A DNA stretch of 6,896 nucleotides from contig JAQTWS010000027.1 of the NCBI GenBank assembly GCA_028689175.1, forward strand, positions 1-6,896. Reading direction: 5' to 3'. Under the pieces are notes generated by a model. That model saw only the letters and a program-made list of their open reading frames with translations. It was not told where the DNA came from and made no database searches. The position numbers and the translations under genes were made by a program. The first letter of the stretch is position 1. Each line of letters starts with the position of its first letter. Below are positions 1 through 6,372 of the stretch, one piece after another. Source of the stretch: Minisyncoccota bacterium. GTDB lineage: Bacteria > Patescibacteriota > Minisyncoccia > Minisyncoccales > Minisyncoccaceae.

Positions 1-95
1 TCTGCTAAAACAACATCAACCTCCTCCAAAACTTCTCTTGCTCTTATTGTAATATCTTTTAAATTTCCAATGGGTGTTGAGACAATGTAAAGCAT
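1..95 (-). CDS. rsmI: 16S rRNA 2'-O-ribose C1402 methyltransferase RsmI, 5' end only (partial at window edge)
   Basis: Only the first 31 codons are in the window. Reading from the ATG at 95-93, the protein begins MLYIVSTPIGNLKDIT and continues IRAREVLEEVDVVLA. The (L)YIV.TPIGNL.DIT.RA...L..VD sequence is the hallmark N-terminus of the RsmI/YraL family, the SAM-dependent tetrapyrrole-methylase fold enzyme that methylates the ribose of C1402 in the decoding centre of 16S rRNA. The next expected family motif (the AEDTR region) lies just beyond the edge. The start sits 2 bases after the stop of the AI-2E gene, so translational coupling and co-transcription with the glyS block are likely. No Shine-Dalgarno sequence is seen ahead of it. 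Identification rests on a short but very characteristic stretch; completeness of the gene cannot be judged. Confidence 0.9.
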   Translation of the reverse strand, partial: MLYIVSTPIGNLKDITIRAREVLEEVDVVLA

Positions 96-97
96 AT

Positions 98-1132
98 TTA
101 TTCAATTACTTTTCTTACTTTTTCTTTTTTATCTTTAAAGTACTGCTGAATAAATTCATAAACAATGCCGGCAACTGGAATGATGAAGATGGCTCCGAAG
201 ACTCCTCCTAACTTAGCACCTATCAAGACCGAAACTAAAACCAAAACTGTTGGAATGCCAATTATCTTTTTGGTTAAAATAGGCACTAAAAGATTGCTTT
301 CAATTTGTTGAATAATAATACAAAAAACTAATACAATCAAAGCCTTAACCCATGAATCAAATACGGCGAAAAACATAATCAAAACACAAGAAATTATTGG
401 TCCAATGATTGGTATAATATTGCAAATACCAGAAATTAAACTTAAAGAAAGAGCATACTTAACGTGAATAATTGATAAAAATATCAATGTTGCAGTAATA
501 ACAAAAATAGAGGCTACTATTTTAGCATTAAAGTATCCAACAACCTGCCTTTTACTTTCTTCGAAAGAAGATAAGACTCTTTTTTCTGCTTCTTCTTTAA
601 TGGTAAATATTTTTGCAAAATTAACTGGAAAATCTTTTTCTATTGATAAGAAAATTGAAAGAGTAAAAATAGTTACAAATGCAAAAAGCTGACCCATAAC
701 ACTCCCTGCAAAAGCAATGGCATTTTCTGCAATACTGAAAAGTTGTTCCTTAAAAAGATTGATAATATTTTTAAAGTCGCTAACCATAAGTCCATTATTT
801 TCTAAAAAAACGTTAAAGCGATCAAAATAAAAAGAAAAATTACTTGCAAGATTTGTAATTTCTGAGATTAAGGGTGGAAAAATACTCACAATAGTCCATA
901 TAATGACTGCTACGAAAACACCATAAACAATTAGGGTGGCCACTGCCCTTGAAACTTTTTTTCTTTCAATCGCATCAATGATTGGATTGAATAAAAAAGA
1001 AATTACAAGCGCTAAAAATATCCATAAAATTATCTGCTTGAATAAAAATAAAGAAGTTACAAAAATTAAAAAGGCAAAAATTTTAAAGAGCGCCCTCCAT
1101 GTTATATCAATTTTTGTTATTTTTTGTTCCAT
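98..1132 (-). CDS. AI-2E family (PerM/YhhT-like) multispanning membrane protein
   Basis: The 344-residue protein has about eight hydrophobic segments, roughly at residues 14-30, 33-50, 62-87, 140-165, 205-222, 225-257, 262-278 and 294-325, with a soluble amphipathic region near 88-138 and a basic tail. Family marks visible are NP at 49-50, the NIIPIIGP motif at 238-245, and the C-terminal block QQIESNLLVP followed by a G.P..LVL....GA..GG..GAI...P pattern (residues 275-320). The length is typical. Members include E. coli TqsA (AI-2 export), PerM and Na+(Li+)/H+ antiporters, so the family name does not fix the substrate; in a small-genome bacterium quorum-signal export should not be assumed. 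The ATG start overlaps the end of the M16 peptidase gene by 26 bases, and the stop is 2 bases before rsmI. No Shine-Dalgarno is present; the next in-frame ATG is more than 100 codons inside and would delete the first membrane segments. Confidence 0.88.
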   Translation of the reverse strand: MEQKITKIDITWRALFKIFAFLIFVTSLFLFKQIILWIFLALVISFLFNPIIDAIERKKVSRAVATLIVYGVFVAVIIWTIVSIFPPLISEITNLASNFSFYFDRFNVFLENNGLMVSDFKNIINLFKEQLFSIAENAIAFAGSVMGQLFAFVTIFTLSIFLSIEKDFPVNFAKIFTIKEEAEKRVLSSFEESKRQVVGYFNAKIVASIFVITATLIFLSIIHVKYALSLSLISGICNIIPIIGPIISCVLIMFFAVFDSWVKALIVLVFCIIIQQIESNLLVPILTKKIIGIPTVLVLVSVLIGAKLGGVFGAIFIIPVAGIVYEFIQQYFKDKKEKVRKVIE

Positions 1133-2396
1133 AGTTTAATAAGATTTTTTTAAATTTATCTTTATTATCAAAAGGACCAATTATAGCTAAATTTAAATTT
1201 TTAAAGGTAAACACATCTTGTGCAACTCTTTGAACATCTTCTATAGTAACCTTATCTATTTCTTTGAATAAATCGTCAATTTCTTTTATCTCTCCCTTTA
1301 GAATTTCCTGTATTCCATAAAAATTAGCTTTAGCATCTGAACTTTCAAGAGATAATACGGTTTTTCCTTTTAAATAATTCTTAGCCTTTTCGAGCTCTTT
1401 TTCAGGAATTTTTTTAAAAGTTAATTTTTCATATTCCTTTAAAATAGAGGAAATTCCTTGAAATATTTTCTTTGTATCGAGTCCGCAAAAAGTGACAAAA
1501 TTTCCAGTGTCTGTATCTGAATCATTATAAGTTCTAATATAATATGCTAGACCTTGTTTTTCTCTAACTTCTGAAAACATTCTTGAGGACATTGGGCCAC
1601 CTAACAAATCGGCTATAACTTCTAAAATAAATCTGTCTTTATGTGAAATATTATATCCTCTAAAACCAATTGCAACTTGAGATTGTCCTGTATTTTTTTT
1701 ATGAATCAAAAGTTTTGGTTCTTTTTGATTTTCAGAAACAGGTTCCTTGTCTTTAAATTGCTCTTTAGAAATATCTTTAAACGCTTTTTCAATTTTTTTA
1801 ATAACTTCTTCTTCGTTAATTTTGCCAGTCACACAGACAACAGTATTTGAAGCAGTGTATTGAGATTTCATATAATCTAAAATTTGTTTGCGTGAAATAT
1901 TTGAAATGGTATTTTTTGTTCCAATTATATCTCTTCCTGCAGGCTGATTACCATACAATGTTTTTTTCCAGACTTCGGAAATATACATCATTGGATTATC
2001 TAAATACATGTTTAATTCTTCCTTAATAACCCCTCTTTCTTTTTCTATTTCTTTTGCAGGAATTGTTGAGTTTAAATAGATATCAGAGACCCAGTTAATA
2101 ACAACATCAATGTGCTTATTATCAACTTTAGCCCAGTATCCAGTATATTCTTCTCCCGTAAAAGCATTGCATAAACCGCCAATTTCATCGAGCGGTTCTA
2201 TTATCTCTATCGGGGTTCTCCTTTTTTCAGTTCCTTTAAAAAACATGTGCTCTAAAAAATGAGAAATTCCGGCATTTTCTTTATTTTCATATTTTGATCC
2301 AGTTTTAACTAAAACAAGAACAGTTGCTGTTTCTGTGTCTGAAGAAGGTGCGGTGATTACTTTTAATCCTGTTTTTAAAATTGTTTTTTTATACAT
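1107..2396 (-). CDS. M16 family zinc metallopeptidase (processing-protease-like, pitrilysin clan)
   Basis: The 429-residue protein carries the inverted zinc motif HxxEH as HFLEH at residues 46-50. The third ligand is a glutamate in the ERGVIKEE segment, most likely E127, which gives the usual HxxEH-x76-E spacing; E49 is the catalytic base. The N-terminal half also shows AGISHFLEHMFFKGT and the NAFTG.E.T.Y stretch typical of M16. The C-terminal half contains LLGGPMSSRMFSEVREKQGLAYY (residues about 265-287), the R/Y substrate-binding pair region of the inactive domain. The length fits the short M16B bacterial type, which acts as a homodimer cutting peptides in an enclosed chamber. No signal peptide or membrane segment is seen, so a cytosolic peptidase is likely. 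The start codon overlaps the glyS stop within ATGTATAA (8 bases), and the end overlaps the AI-2E start by 26 bases. There is no Shine-Dalgarno, so coupling to glyS translation is the plausible way it is started. The physiological substrate is unknown. Confidence 0.93.
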   Translation of the reverse strand: MYKKTILKTGLKVITAPSSDTETATVLVLVKTGSKYENKENAGISHFLEHMFFKGTEKRRTPIEIIEPLDEIGGLCNAFTGEEYTGYWAKVDNKHIDVVINWVSDIYLNSTIPAKEIEKERGVIKEELNMYLDNPMMYISEVWKKTLYGNQPAGRDIIGTKNTISNISRKQILDYMKSQYTASNTVVCVTGKINEEEVIKKIEKAFKDISKEQFKDKEPVSENQKEPKLLIHKKNTGQSQVAIGFRGYNISHKDRFILEVIADLLGGPMSSRMFSEVREKQGLAYYIRTYNDSDTDTGNFVTFCGLDTKKIFQGISSILKEYEKLTFKKIPEKELEKAKNYLKGKTVLSLESSDAKANFYGIQEILKGEIKEIDDLFKEIDKVTIEDVQRVAQDVFTFKNLNLAIIGPFDNKDKFKKILLNYGTKNNKN

Positions 2397-3717
2397 TTTT
2401 ATTAAAATATTCCATTAAATCTTTTATTAAAATTCTCTCCTGCCCCATTGTGTCTCTGTTTCTTACAGTTACCGCGTTATCATTTAAAGTATCAAAGTCA
2501 ATTGTTACACAAAATGGAGTACCTATTTCATCCTGCCTTCTATATCTTTTTCCTATAGTTCCTGTTTCGTCATATTCTGAGACAAAACAAGGAGATAATA
2601 AGTTGAATACTTGTTTTGCTTTAGAAGTAATTTCTTCCTTGTTTTTAACAAGTGGAAGTACCGCTATTTTAATAGGTGAAATATTAGAATTTAACTTCAA
2701 AACTATTTCAGTAGCATTTGAATCACCAGACCTTCCCTTTTCAAGTTCTTCATAAGCATCGCATATAAGTGCAAGCATTGTTCTATCAACTCCGCAAGAT
2801 GGTTCAATAACATAAGGAATATATTTTTCTCCTTTTGCTTCATCAAAATATTTTAAATCTTCTCCTGAATATTTTTCGTGCTGGCTTAAATCATAATCAC
2901 CCCTGCTCGCAACTCCTTCAATTTCAGACCAGCCCATAGAAGGAAAATTGTACTCAATATCCGCGCAAGCTATTGCATAATGCGCAAGATCTTCTTTAGG
3001 AGTTTCTTTTATTCTTAAATTTTCTTTTTTAATTCCTAAGATATCAGTATACCATCTTATTCTTTCATCAAGCCAATATTTAAACCATTTTTCTTGTTCC
3101 CCTGGTTTTATAAAAAACTCCATTTCCATTTGTTCAAATTCTCTTGTTCTAAAAACAAAATTTCCTGGAGTAATTTCATTTCTAAAAGCTTTTCCAATTT
3201 GTGCGATACCAAAAGGAATTTTTAATCTTTGGGTATCTAAAACATTTTTAAAATTAATAAAAATTGCTTGTGCAGTTTCTGGACGAAGATATGCAATTGA
3301 TGAACTATCTTCAACAGGACCAATAAAAGTTTTAAGCATTAAATTAAAGTTTCTTACATCCATTAAATCTCCATTGCATTCCGGACACTTAATTTGAGAT
3401 AGCTCTAAACCACAACCCTCTATTAGATGATCTGCCCTAAATCTTTTGTGACATTTCCTGCATTCTGTTAATGGATCAGTAAAGTTTTCTAAATGCCCTG
3501 AAGCTTCCCAAACTTTAGGATTTACAATAATGGCGCTATCTAAGCCAACCACATTAGCTCTTGTATTTACCATAAAATTCCACCAGTTATCCTTAATATT
3601 TTTTTTCATTTGAGAACCCAGGGGTCCATAATCATAAAATCCTCCGATCCCCCCATAAATACTAGACGATTGAAAGATAAAACCTTTTCTTTTACAAAAT
3701 GATACTATTTTTTCCAT
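2389..3717 (-). CDS. glyS: Glycyl-tRNA synthetase, single-chain homodimeric type
   Basis: The 442-residue class IIa synthetase charges tRNA-Gly with glycine using ATP. The N-terminus (KGFIFQSSSIYGGIGGFYDYGPLG) is characteristic of the alpha2 GlyRS. Motif 1 lies near residues 55-80 (VNPKVWEASGHLENFTDPL). A zinc-like insertion has C86/C89 and C111/C114, with C102 between. Motif 2 is at about 176-202, with FRNEI at 178-182 followed by REFEQMEMEFF. Motif 3 is IEPSCGVDRTMLA at 304-316, with R312 as the ATP-binding arginine. The anticodon-binding domain covers about 348-442 (RYRRQDEIGTPFCVTID, TVRNRDTMGQER). It is somewhat shorter than the roughly 500-residue Thermus type, as in other streamlined genomes; all catalytic motifs are present. 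This is the separate archaeal/eukaryal-like family, not the alpha2beta2 GlyQ/GlyS pair, so the symbol follows common usage. It appears to be the first gene of a unit with the M16, AI-2E and rsmI genes. Confidence 0.97.
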   Translation of the reverse strand: MEKIVSFCKRKGFIFQSSSIYGGIGGFYDYGPLGSQMKKNIKDNWWNFMVNTRANVVGLDSAIIVNPKVWEASGHLENFTDPLTECRKCHKRFRADHLIEGCGLELSQIKCPECNGDLMDVRNFNLMLKTFIGPVEDSSSIAYLRPETAQAIFINFKNVLDTQRLKIPFGIAQIGKAFRNEITPGNFVFRTREFEQMEMEFFIKPGEQEKWFKYWLDERIRWYTDILGIKKENLRIKETPKEDLAHYAIACADIEYNFPSMGWSEIEGVASRGDYDLSQHEKYSGEDLKYFDEAKGEKYIPYVIEPSCGVDRTMLALICDAYEELEKGRSGDSNATEIVLKLNSNISPIKIAVLPLVKNKEEITSKAKQVFNLLSPCFVSEYDETGTIGKRYRRQDEIGTPFCVTIDFDTLNDNAVTVRNRDTMGQERILIKDLMEYFNKNV

Positions 3718-3753
3718 AACTTGATAGTAGCAAAAAAAAAGCTTTTAGTAAAT

Positions 3754-3784
3754 GTTATAATTCACAAAAACTCGAATCCAGCAA
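3754..3784 (-). promoter_or_regulatory. Possible promoter of the glyS-M16-AI-2E-rsmI unit
   Basis: The minus strand has TATAAC at 3759-3754, five of six matches to a -10 box, about 37 bases before the glyS start. The best -35 is TTGCTG at 3784-3779 with a long 19-base spacer, a poor match lying in the last codons of the Fic remnant. A nine-T tract (3740-3732) sits in the would-be leader. The location, at the only gap before the tightly coupled four-gene block, is the main argument; in DNA this AT-rich, -10-like hexamers are common by chance. Confidence 0.3.
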
Positions 3785-4674
3785 TTACTGCGTTTAAGAG
3801 AAAATCTTCAAGTAAAGTACTATCTCCTTCTTTTTGGGCTTTGTTTAAAAAATTCATATATAGTTTTTTGTCTTTTTGTAAAATCATTGCAGGGGCATAA
3901 TTCTTTTTAAGAAGCAGCTTGTATTAATAATCTACAAACTCTTCCATTACCATCAGAAAAAGGGTGTATCTGTTCAAATCTTGTATGAATTTCAGAAACA
4001 TGAGCAATTACATCTCTCTTCTCTTTATTTATATCTTTAACAAGCTCATCTATAAGTGCTGGAACTTTTAAATAATTCGCTGTGACAACATTAGATTCAA
4101 TTATTCTAACAGCATGATTTCTAAAAAGCCCAGCATCATCTCTAACGCTATTCATTAAGATAGCATGAAGTCTTAGAATAAAACCTTTATCAATAGAATT
4201 TTTTTCATTAATAAAATCAAACACAAAAACAAAGGCTGTTTGATAATTTTTTGCTTCAATTTGCTCAATCAAGCTTCTATTTTTAATAAAAACATTTTCA
4301 AAAAGAATTGCAGATGTTTCACTTAGAGTTAAAGTACTTCCTTCAATTTTGTTTGTGTTGTATGTTAGAGATAATAAAAATTGGTTAAATATATCTACCC
4401 TGCTTAAAATAAAAGAGATGATGTTTTTGTACTTTTTACTTTTCTTAAAAACTATTTCTTTTTTTGCTCCTAAAACATCTTTTGAAATTGCTTTTGTTTC
4501 AGAATATTTAAGATACAATTCATCTATTTTAAATTGATTCTTTTTATGAGGAATAGATCTTCCATTTATCCAGCTATTTAATGTAACAAAAGATACACCA
4601 AGCTCCCTGGCTAATTCTTCTTGATTCAAATTAGACAATTGTTTTATAAGCTTTAATATATCTTTTGCATCCAT
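3762..4674 (-). pseudogene. HTH (XRE-type) - Fic domain protein, frameshifted near its C-terminus
   Basis: The first frame (4674-3907) encodes 255 residues. Residues about 1-60 form an XRE-like helix-turn-helix (NQEELARELGVSFVTLNSWI). TNKIEG at 107-112 fits the [S/T]xxxE[G/N] inhibitory-helix motif, placing it with N-terminally autoinhibited Fic proteins. GLFRNHAV near 182-189 is the conserved flap region. The catalytic loop HPFSDGNGR is at 237-245, with H237 and the following R248 intact. Fic enzymes usually transfer AMP from ATP to a hydroxyl of a target protein. The frame ends early at TAA 3909-3907, just after RLLIQAAS. In the +1 frame, bases 3914-3762 continue LLKKNYAPAMILQKDK, then KLYMNFLNKAQ, then LLEDFLLNAVIAGFEFL and TGA. 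That is the expected C-terminal helical part of a Fic domain, with the usual Y.PA.I and polar KLY..FL.KAQ pattern. Compared with ordinary Fic spacing after GNGR, the join is one residue short if one base is skipped, so a 2-base deletion best explains it. Alternatives are an assembly error or a real recoding site. The family call is firm; loss of function is not. Confidence 0.85.
3907..3918 (-). other. Frameshift point in the HTH-Fic gene
   Basis: Minus-strand bases 3918-3907 read GCT GCT TCT TAA in the upstream frame (Ala-Ala-Ser-stop), while the same bases in the +1 frame give CTT CTT followed by AAA AAG AAT (Leu-Leu-Lys-Lys-Asn), the continuation of the Fic fold. Because the stop precedes the AAAAA run, a homopolymer miscount in that run cannot by itself explain the break; the shift must occur at or before the TCTTAA. 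A precursor such as GCTGCTCTTCTT that lost one CT would give exactly this sequence and restore the family's usual spacing; that precursor is inferred. Confidence 0.75.
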
Positions 4675-4680
4675 ATTTAA

Positions 4681-4709
4681 GTCTTACAAAACTTTATAAA
4701 GTTTGCCAA
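4681..4709 (-). promoter_or_regulatory. Possible promoter of the HTH-Fic gene
   Basis: On the minus strand TTGGCA at 4709-4704 (five of six matches to a -35 box) is followed after exactly 17 bases by TAAGAC at 4686-4681, a weak -10 (three of six). The 17-base spacer contains nearly all of the 16-base palindrome described separately, so a protein bound there would block RNA polymerase. A promoter here would give a very short leader before the ATG at 4674. Confidence is limited by the poor -10 box and by the AT-richness. Confidence 0.35.
4689..4704. promoter_or_regulatory. Perfect 16-base palindrome, candidate operator for the HTH-Fic protein
   Basis: AAACTTTATAAAGTTT is its own reverse complement. 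It ends 14 bases upstream of the HTH-Fic start codon and lies between the best -35 and -10 candidates. Palindromes of this size over a promoter are typical binding sites of dimeric XRE-type HTH regulators, and the adjacent gene begins with such a domain, so autoregulation is a natural inference. Binding is not shown by the sequence itself, and in AT-rich DNA part of the symmetry could be chance, though a perfect 16-mer including G/C positions is uncommon. Confidence 0.5.
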
Positions 4710-4732
4710 TCTTATAGAATTTTATAAAGTTT
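4693..4732. repeat. Pair of direct repeats TTTATAAAGTTT upstream of the HTH-Fic gene
   Basis: The 12-base unit TTTATAAAGTTT occurs at 4693-4704 and again at 4721-4732, 28 bases apart. The first copy is the right part of the perfect palindrome; the second is an incomplete version (TT for the AAAC side) whose last base reaches the stop codon of the preceding gene. A looser related element, CTTATAGAAT at 4711-4720, sits between them. The arrangement suggests two or three operator half-sites for one regulator. Confidence 0.6.
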
Positions 4733-6372
4733 CAATCCGTGATATTTCCCCCAACTATCTCCCCCTTCAATTCTTCTGTTTTGTATTCTACTCTTTTTTG
4801 AACCCATTCATCATTTCCACTTATGTGTGCTCCGGGAATTAAAAGCACACCCCCTGGAGTAGCGATTTGAGGAGAAATTATTATCTGAAAAGCTATTCTT
4901 GAAGGCTCTTTAGTATATCCAGTTCCTGCTGAAACGCTACCGATATCCCAAACAAGCTCACTTGTTTCTTGGTTAAAGGTTAATCCGTTTGATTCATGAG
5001 ATTCTTCTTTTATAAAAGTACCATTTTCAGGAATAATAGCTCTCATTGTAGCTCCGCCAACATCATTGAAAGTATTTGAAACTTCCCAAACAATAGTAAG
5101 CTTAGATGTCTTATTAACTTGAAGAGGATAAGGACCAGAACTTTGCATAAATTTATTGCTTGTGTCTACATGTTGCTTAGCTAATAAATCTGTTTCTATT
5201 TTTGTAATAAATTCTTCTCTTGTTTGCCCCACACTTACAATATTTTTAATTTTTTGACTTGATTGAGATAATATATTTTGCGTAATATCTTTTTTTAAGT
5301 CTACCCAAAATTCAACTGTTCCAACTTCGTCAACATCTAAAAATTCTAATTTTGAAAAGGCTTTGCTTTCAAATAATAATGAATTATCGCCTTTTGTATA
5401 TTTTGCTGAAGGTGCATTTACTGTATTTAAATCAAAAAGTGATCCATCAAGCTTTGATATTAAAATTAAATCTCTTAAGGGCTCCTCTCCTATATTTCTA
5501 AAAGAAATTTCAAAATGTAAACTGTCCCCTCTCTTGGCCACATAATCATACGTATTATTAACTTTTTGTGAAACATAAAGGCTTGGAGCAACTACTTTAA
5601 GCCATGATGTCGCCTCTTTTAAAACAATAAATTCGTTATTGTTCCATACACCCATTTTAACTGTAAAGGCTGATTGAGTGTCACTTTTTTTAATACCCGA
5701 AAGCTCAATCCTTCCACTTTCATATTGATTTAGATTATTAATATCCCACTGTTTTTCATCAAGCGCTTTTGGATTAGAATACAAAAATTCAAAATCCTTT
5801 GGATAATCAATGAATATAGAAAGATCTTTGAGAGAATAGGCGACTTCTGATGCATAATTTATACTAAAAGAGAATGCCTTGTCTATGCTTGTCACCTTTG
5901 AAGGAAGATTAAAGTCTAAACTAATAGGAACCTTCTTTATCGTGCTTAAAAACTCTGTACAAACTTCATTTCTTACATTTAAATCTTTAGGTTTAAAACT
6001 TAAAGTTGCTTTTGCTATTTTAATACTGCCTTCTTCTCCTAAAAGTCTTGCGCTAAATTTAAAAGTTCTTTCTTGTCCCGGATATATATTCCCTCCTAAT
6101 TTTTCTGAATCGTATAATAAGATTTTTTCACTATTAATGATTGCGCCTGCAGGGTATTCAAAAATTAATTCAGGATTTTCCAATCTAACATTCCCATTAT
6201 TCTTAAACCTTACTATGTATTCTATATTTTCTCCTACTAATACATCTTTAGGCCCTAATATTTCAAGCTTTAAAACTTCTTTAGAATAAGACGTGCTTTG
6301 CCACCAAAAAAATCCTAAAGACACAAATGCTACTATTACAAAAATAATGACGAGAATGTTTTTAATTTTCAT
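4732..6372 (-). CDS. Membrane-anchored extracytoplasmic protein with DUF11/CARDB-like Ig-fold repeats
   Basis: From the ATG at 6372-6370 this is 546 residues. The N-terminus MKIKN is followed by a hydrophobic segment at about 6-24 (NILVIIFVIVAFVSLGFFWW) without a lipobox or clear cleavage site, so an uncleaved signal anchor is likely. The rest is beta-rich and outside the membrane. About four repeats are visible: 34-145 (LGPKDVLVGENIEYIVRFKN then NGNVRLENPEL), 149-262, 263-396 (APSLYVSQKV, RGDSLHFEISFRNIGEEPL) and 410-520 (PLQVNKTSKLTIVWEVSNT). The 'G..I.Y.V...N.G...L.NPEL....P.G' pattern is that of DUF11/CARDB adhesin-like modules. No enzymatic motif, sortase signal or C-terminal membrane segment is seen. 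A TTG six codons upstream (6390) would add MVLKKY, but the ATG is preferred; it overlaps the ileS stop by 11 bases. Function is unknown; a structural or adhesive role at the envelope is a guess from the fold. Confidence 0.8.
   Translation of the reverse strand: MKIKNILVIIFVIVAFVSLGFFWWQSTSYSKEVLKLEILGPKDVLVGENIEYIVRFKNNGNVRLENPELIFEYPAGAIINSEKILLYDSEKLGGNIYPGQERTFKFSARLLGEEGSIKIAKATLSFKPKDLNVRNEVCTEFLSTIKKVPISLDFNLPSKVTSIDKAFSFSINYASEVAYSLKDLSIFIDYPKDFEFLYSNPKALDEKQWDINNLNQYESGRIELSGIKKSDTQSAFTVKMGVWNNNEFIVLKEATSWLKVVAPSLYVSQKVNNTYDYVAKRGDSLHFEISFRNIGEEPLRDLILISKLDGSLFDLNTVNAPSAKYTKGDNSLLFESKAFSKLEFLDVDEVGTVEFWVDLKKDITQNILSQSSQKIKNIVSVGQTREEFITKIETDLLAKQHVDTSNKFMQSSGPYPLQVNKTSKLTIVWEVSNTFNDVGGATMRAIIPENGTFIKEESHESNGLTFNQETSELVWDIGSVSAGTGYTKEPSRIAFQIIISPQIATPGGVLLIPGAHISGNDEWVQKRVEYKTEELKGEIVGGNITD

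Noticed and set aside
1086..1100. GGAGG on the minus strand inside the start of the AI-2E gene as an internal ribosome binding site
   Set aside because: It encodes the Trp-Arg codons of the membrane protein, and no start codon follows at a useful distance in its frame; the first membrane segment would be lost.
2389..3717. Recoding of UGA as glycine (Gracilibacteria/SR1 code), prompted by the presence of glyS and CPR-like content
   Set aside because: TGA ends the M16 gene, the surface-protein gene and the restored Fic frame, and none of the intact genes contains an in-frame TGA, so the standard bacterial stop use is the simpler reading.
3732..3747. AAAAGCTTTTTTTTT on the minus strand after the Fic remnant as a rho-independent terminator
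   Set aside because: The symmetric part AAAAGCTTTT has no loop and only a two-base GC core, so no stable stem can form ahead of the T tract. It is better described as an AT-rich leader with a poly-T run.
3762..4674. Functional link in which the Fic protein modifies the neighbouring glycyl- or isoleucyl-tRNA synthetase
   Set aside because: Adjacency is the only support; the Fic gene looks like an independent insertion, and nothing in the sequence indicates its target.
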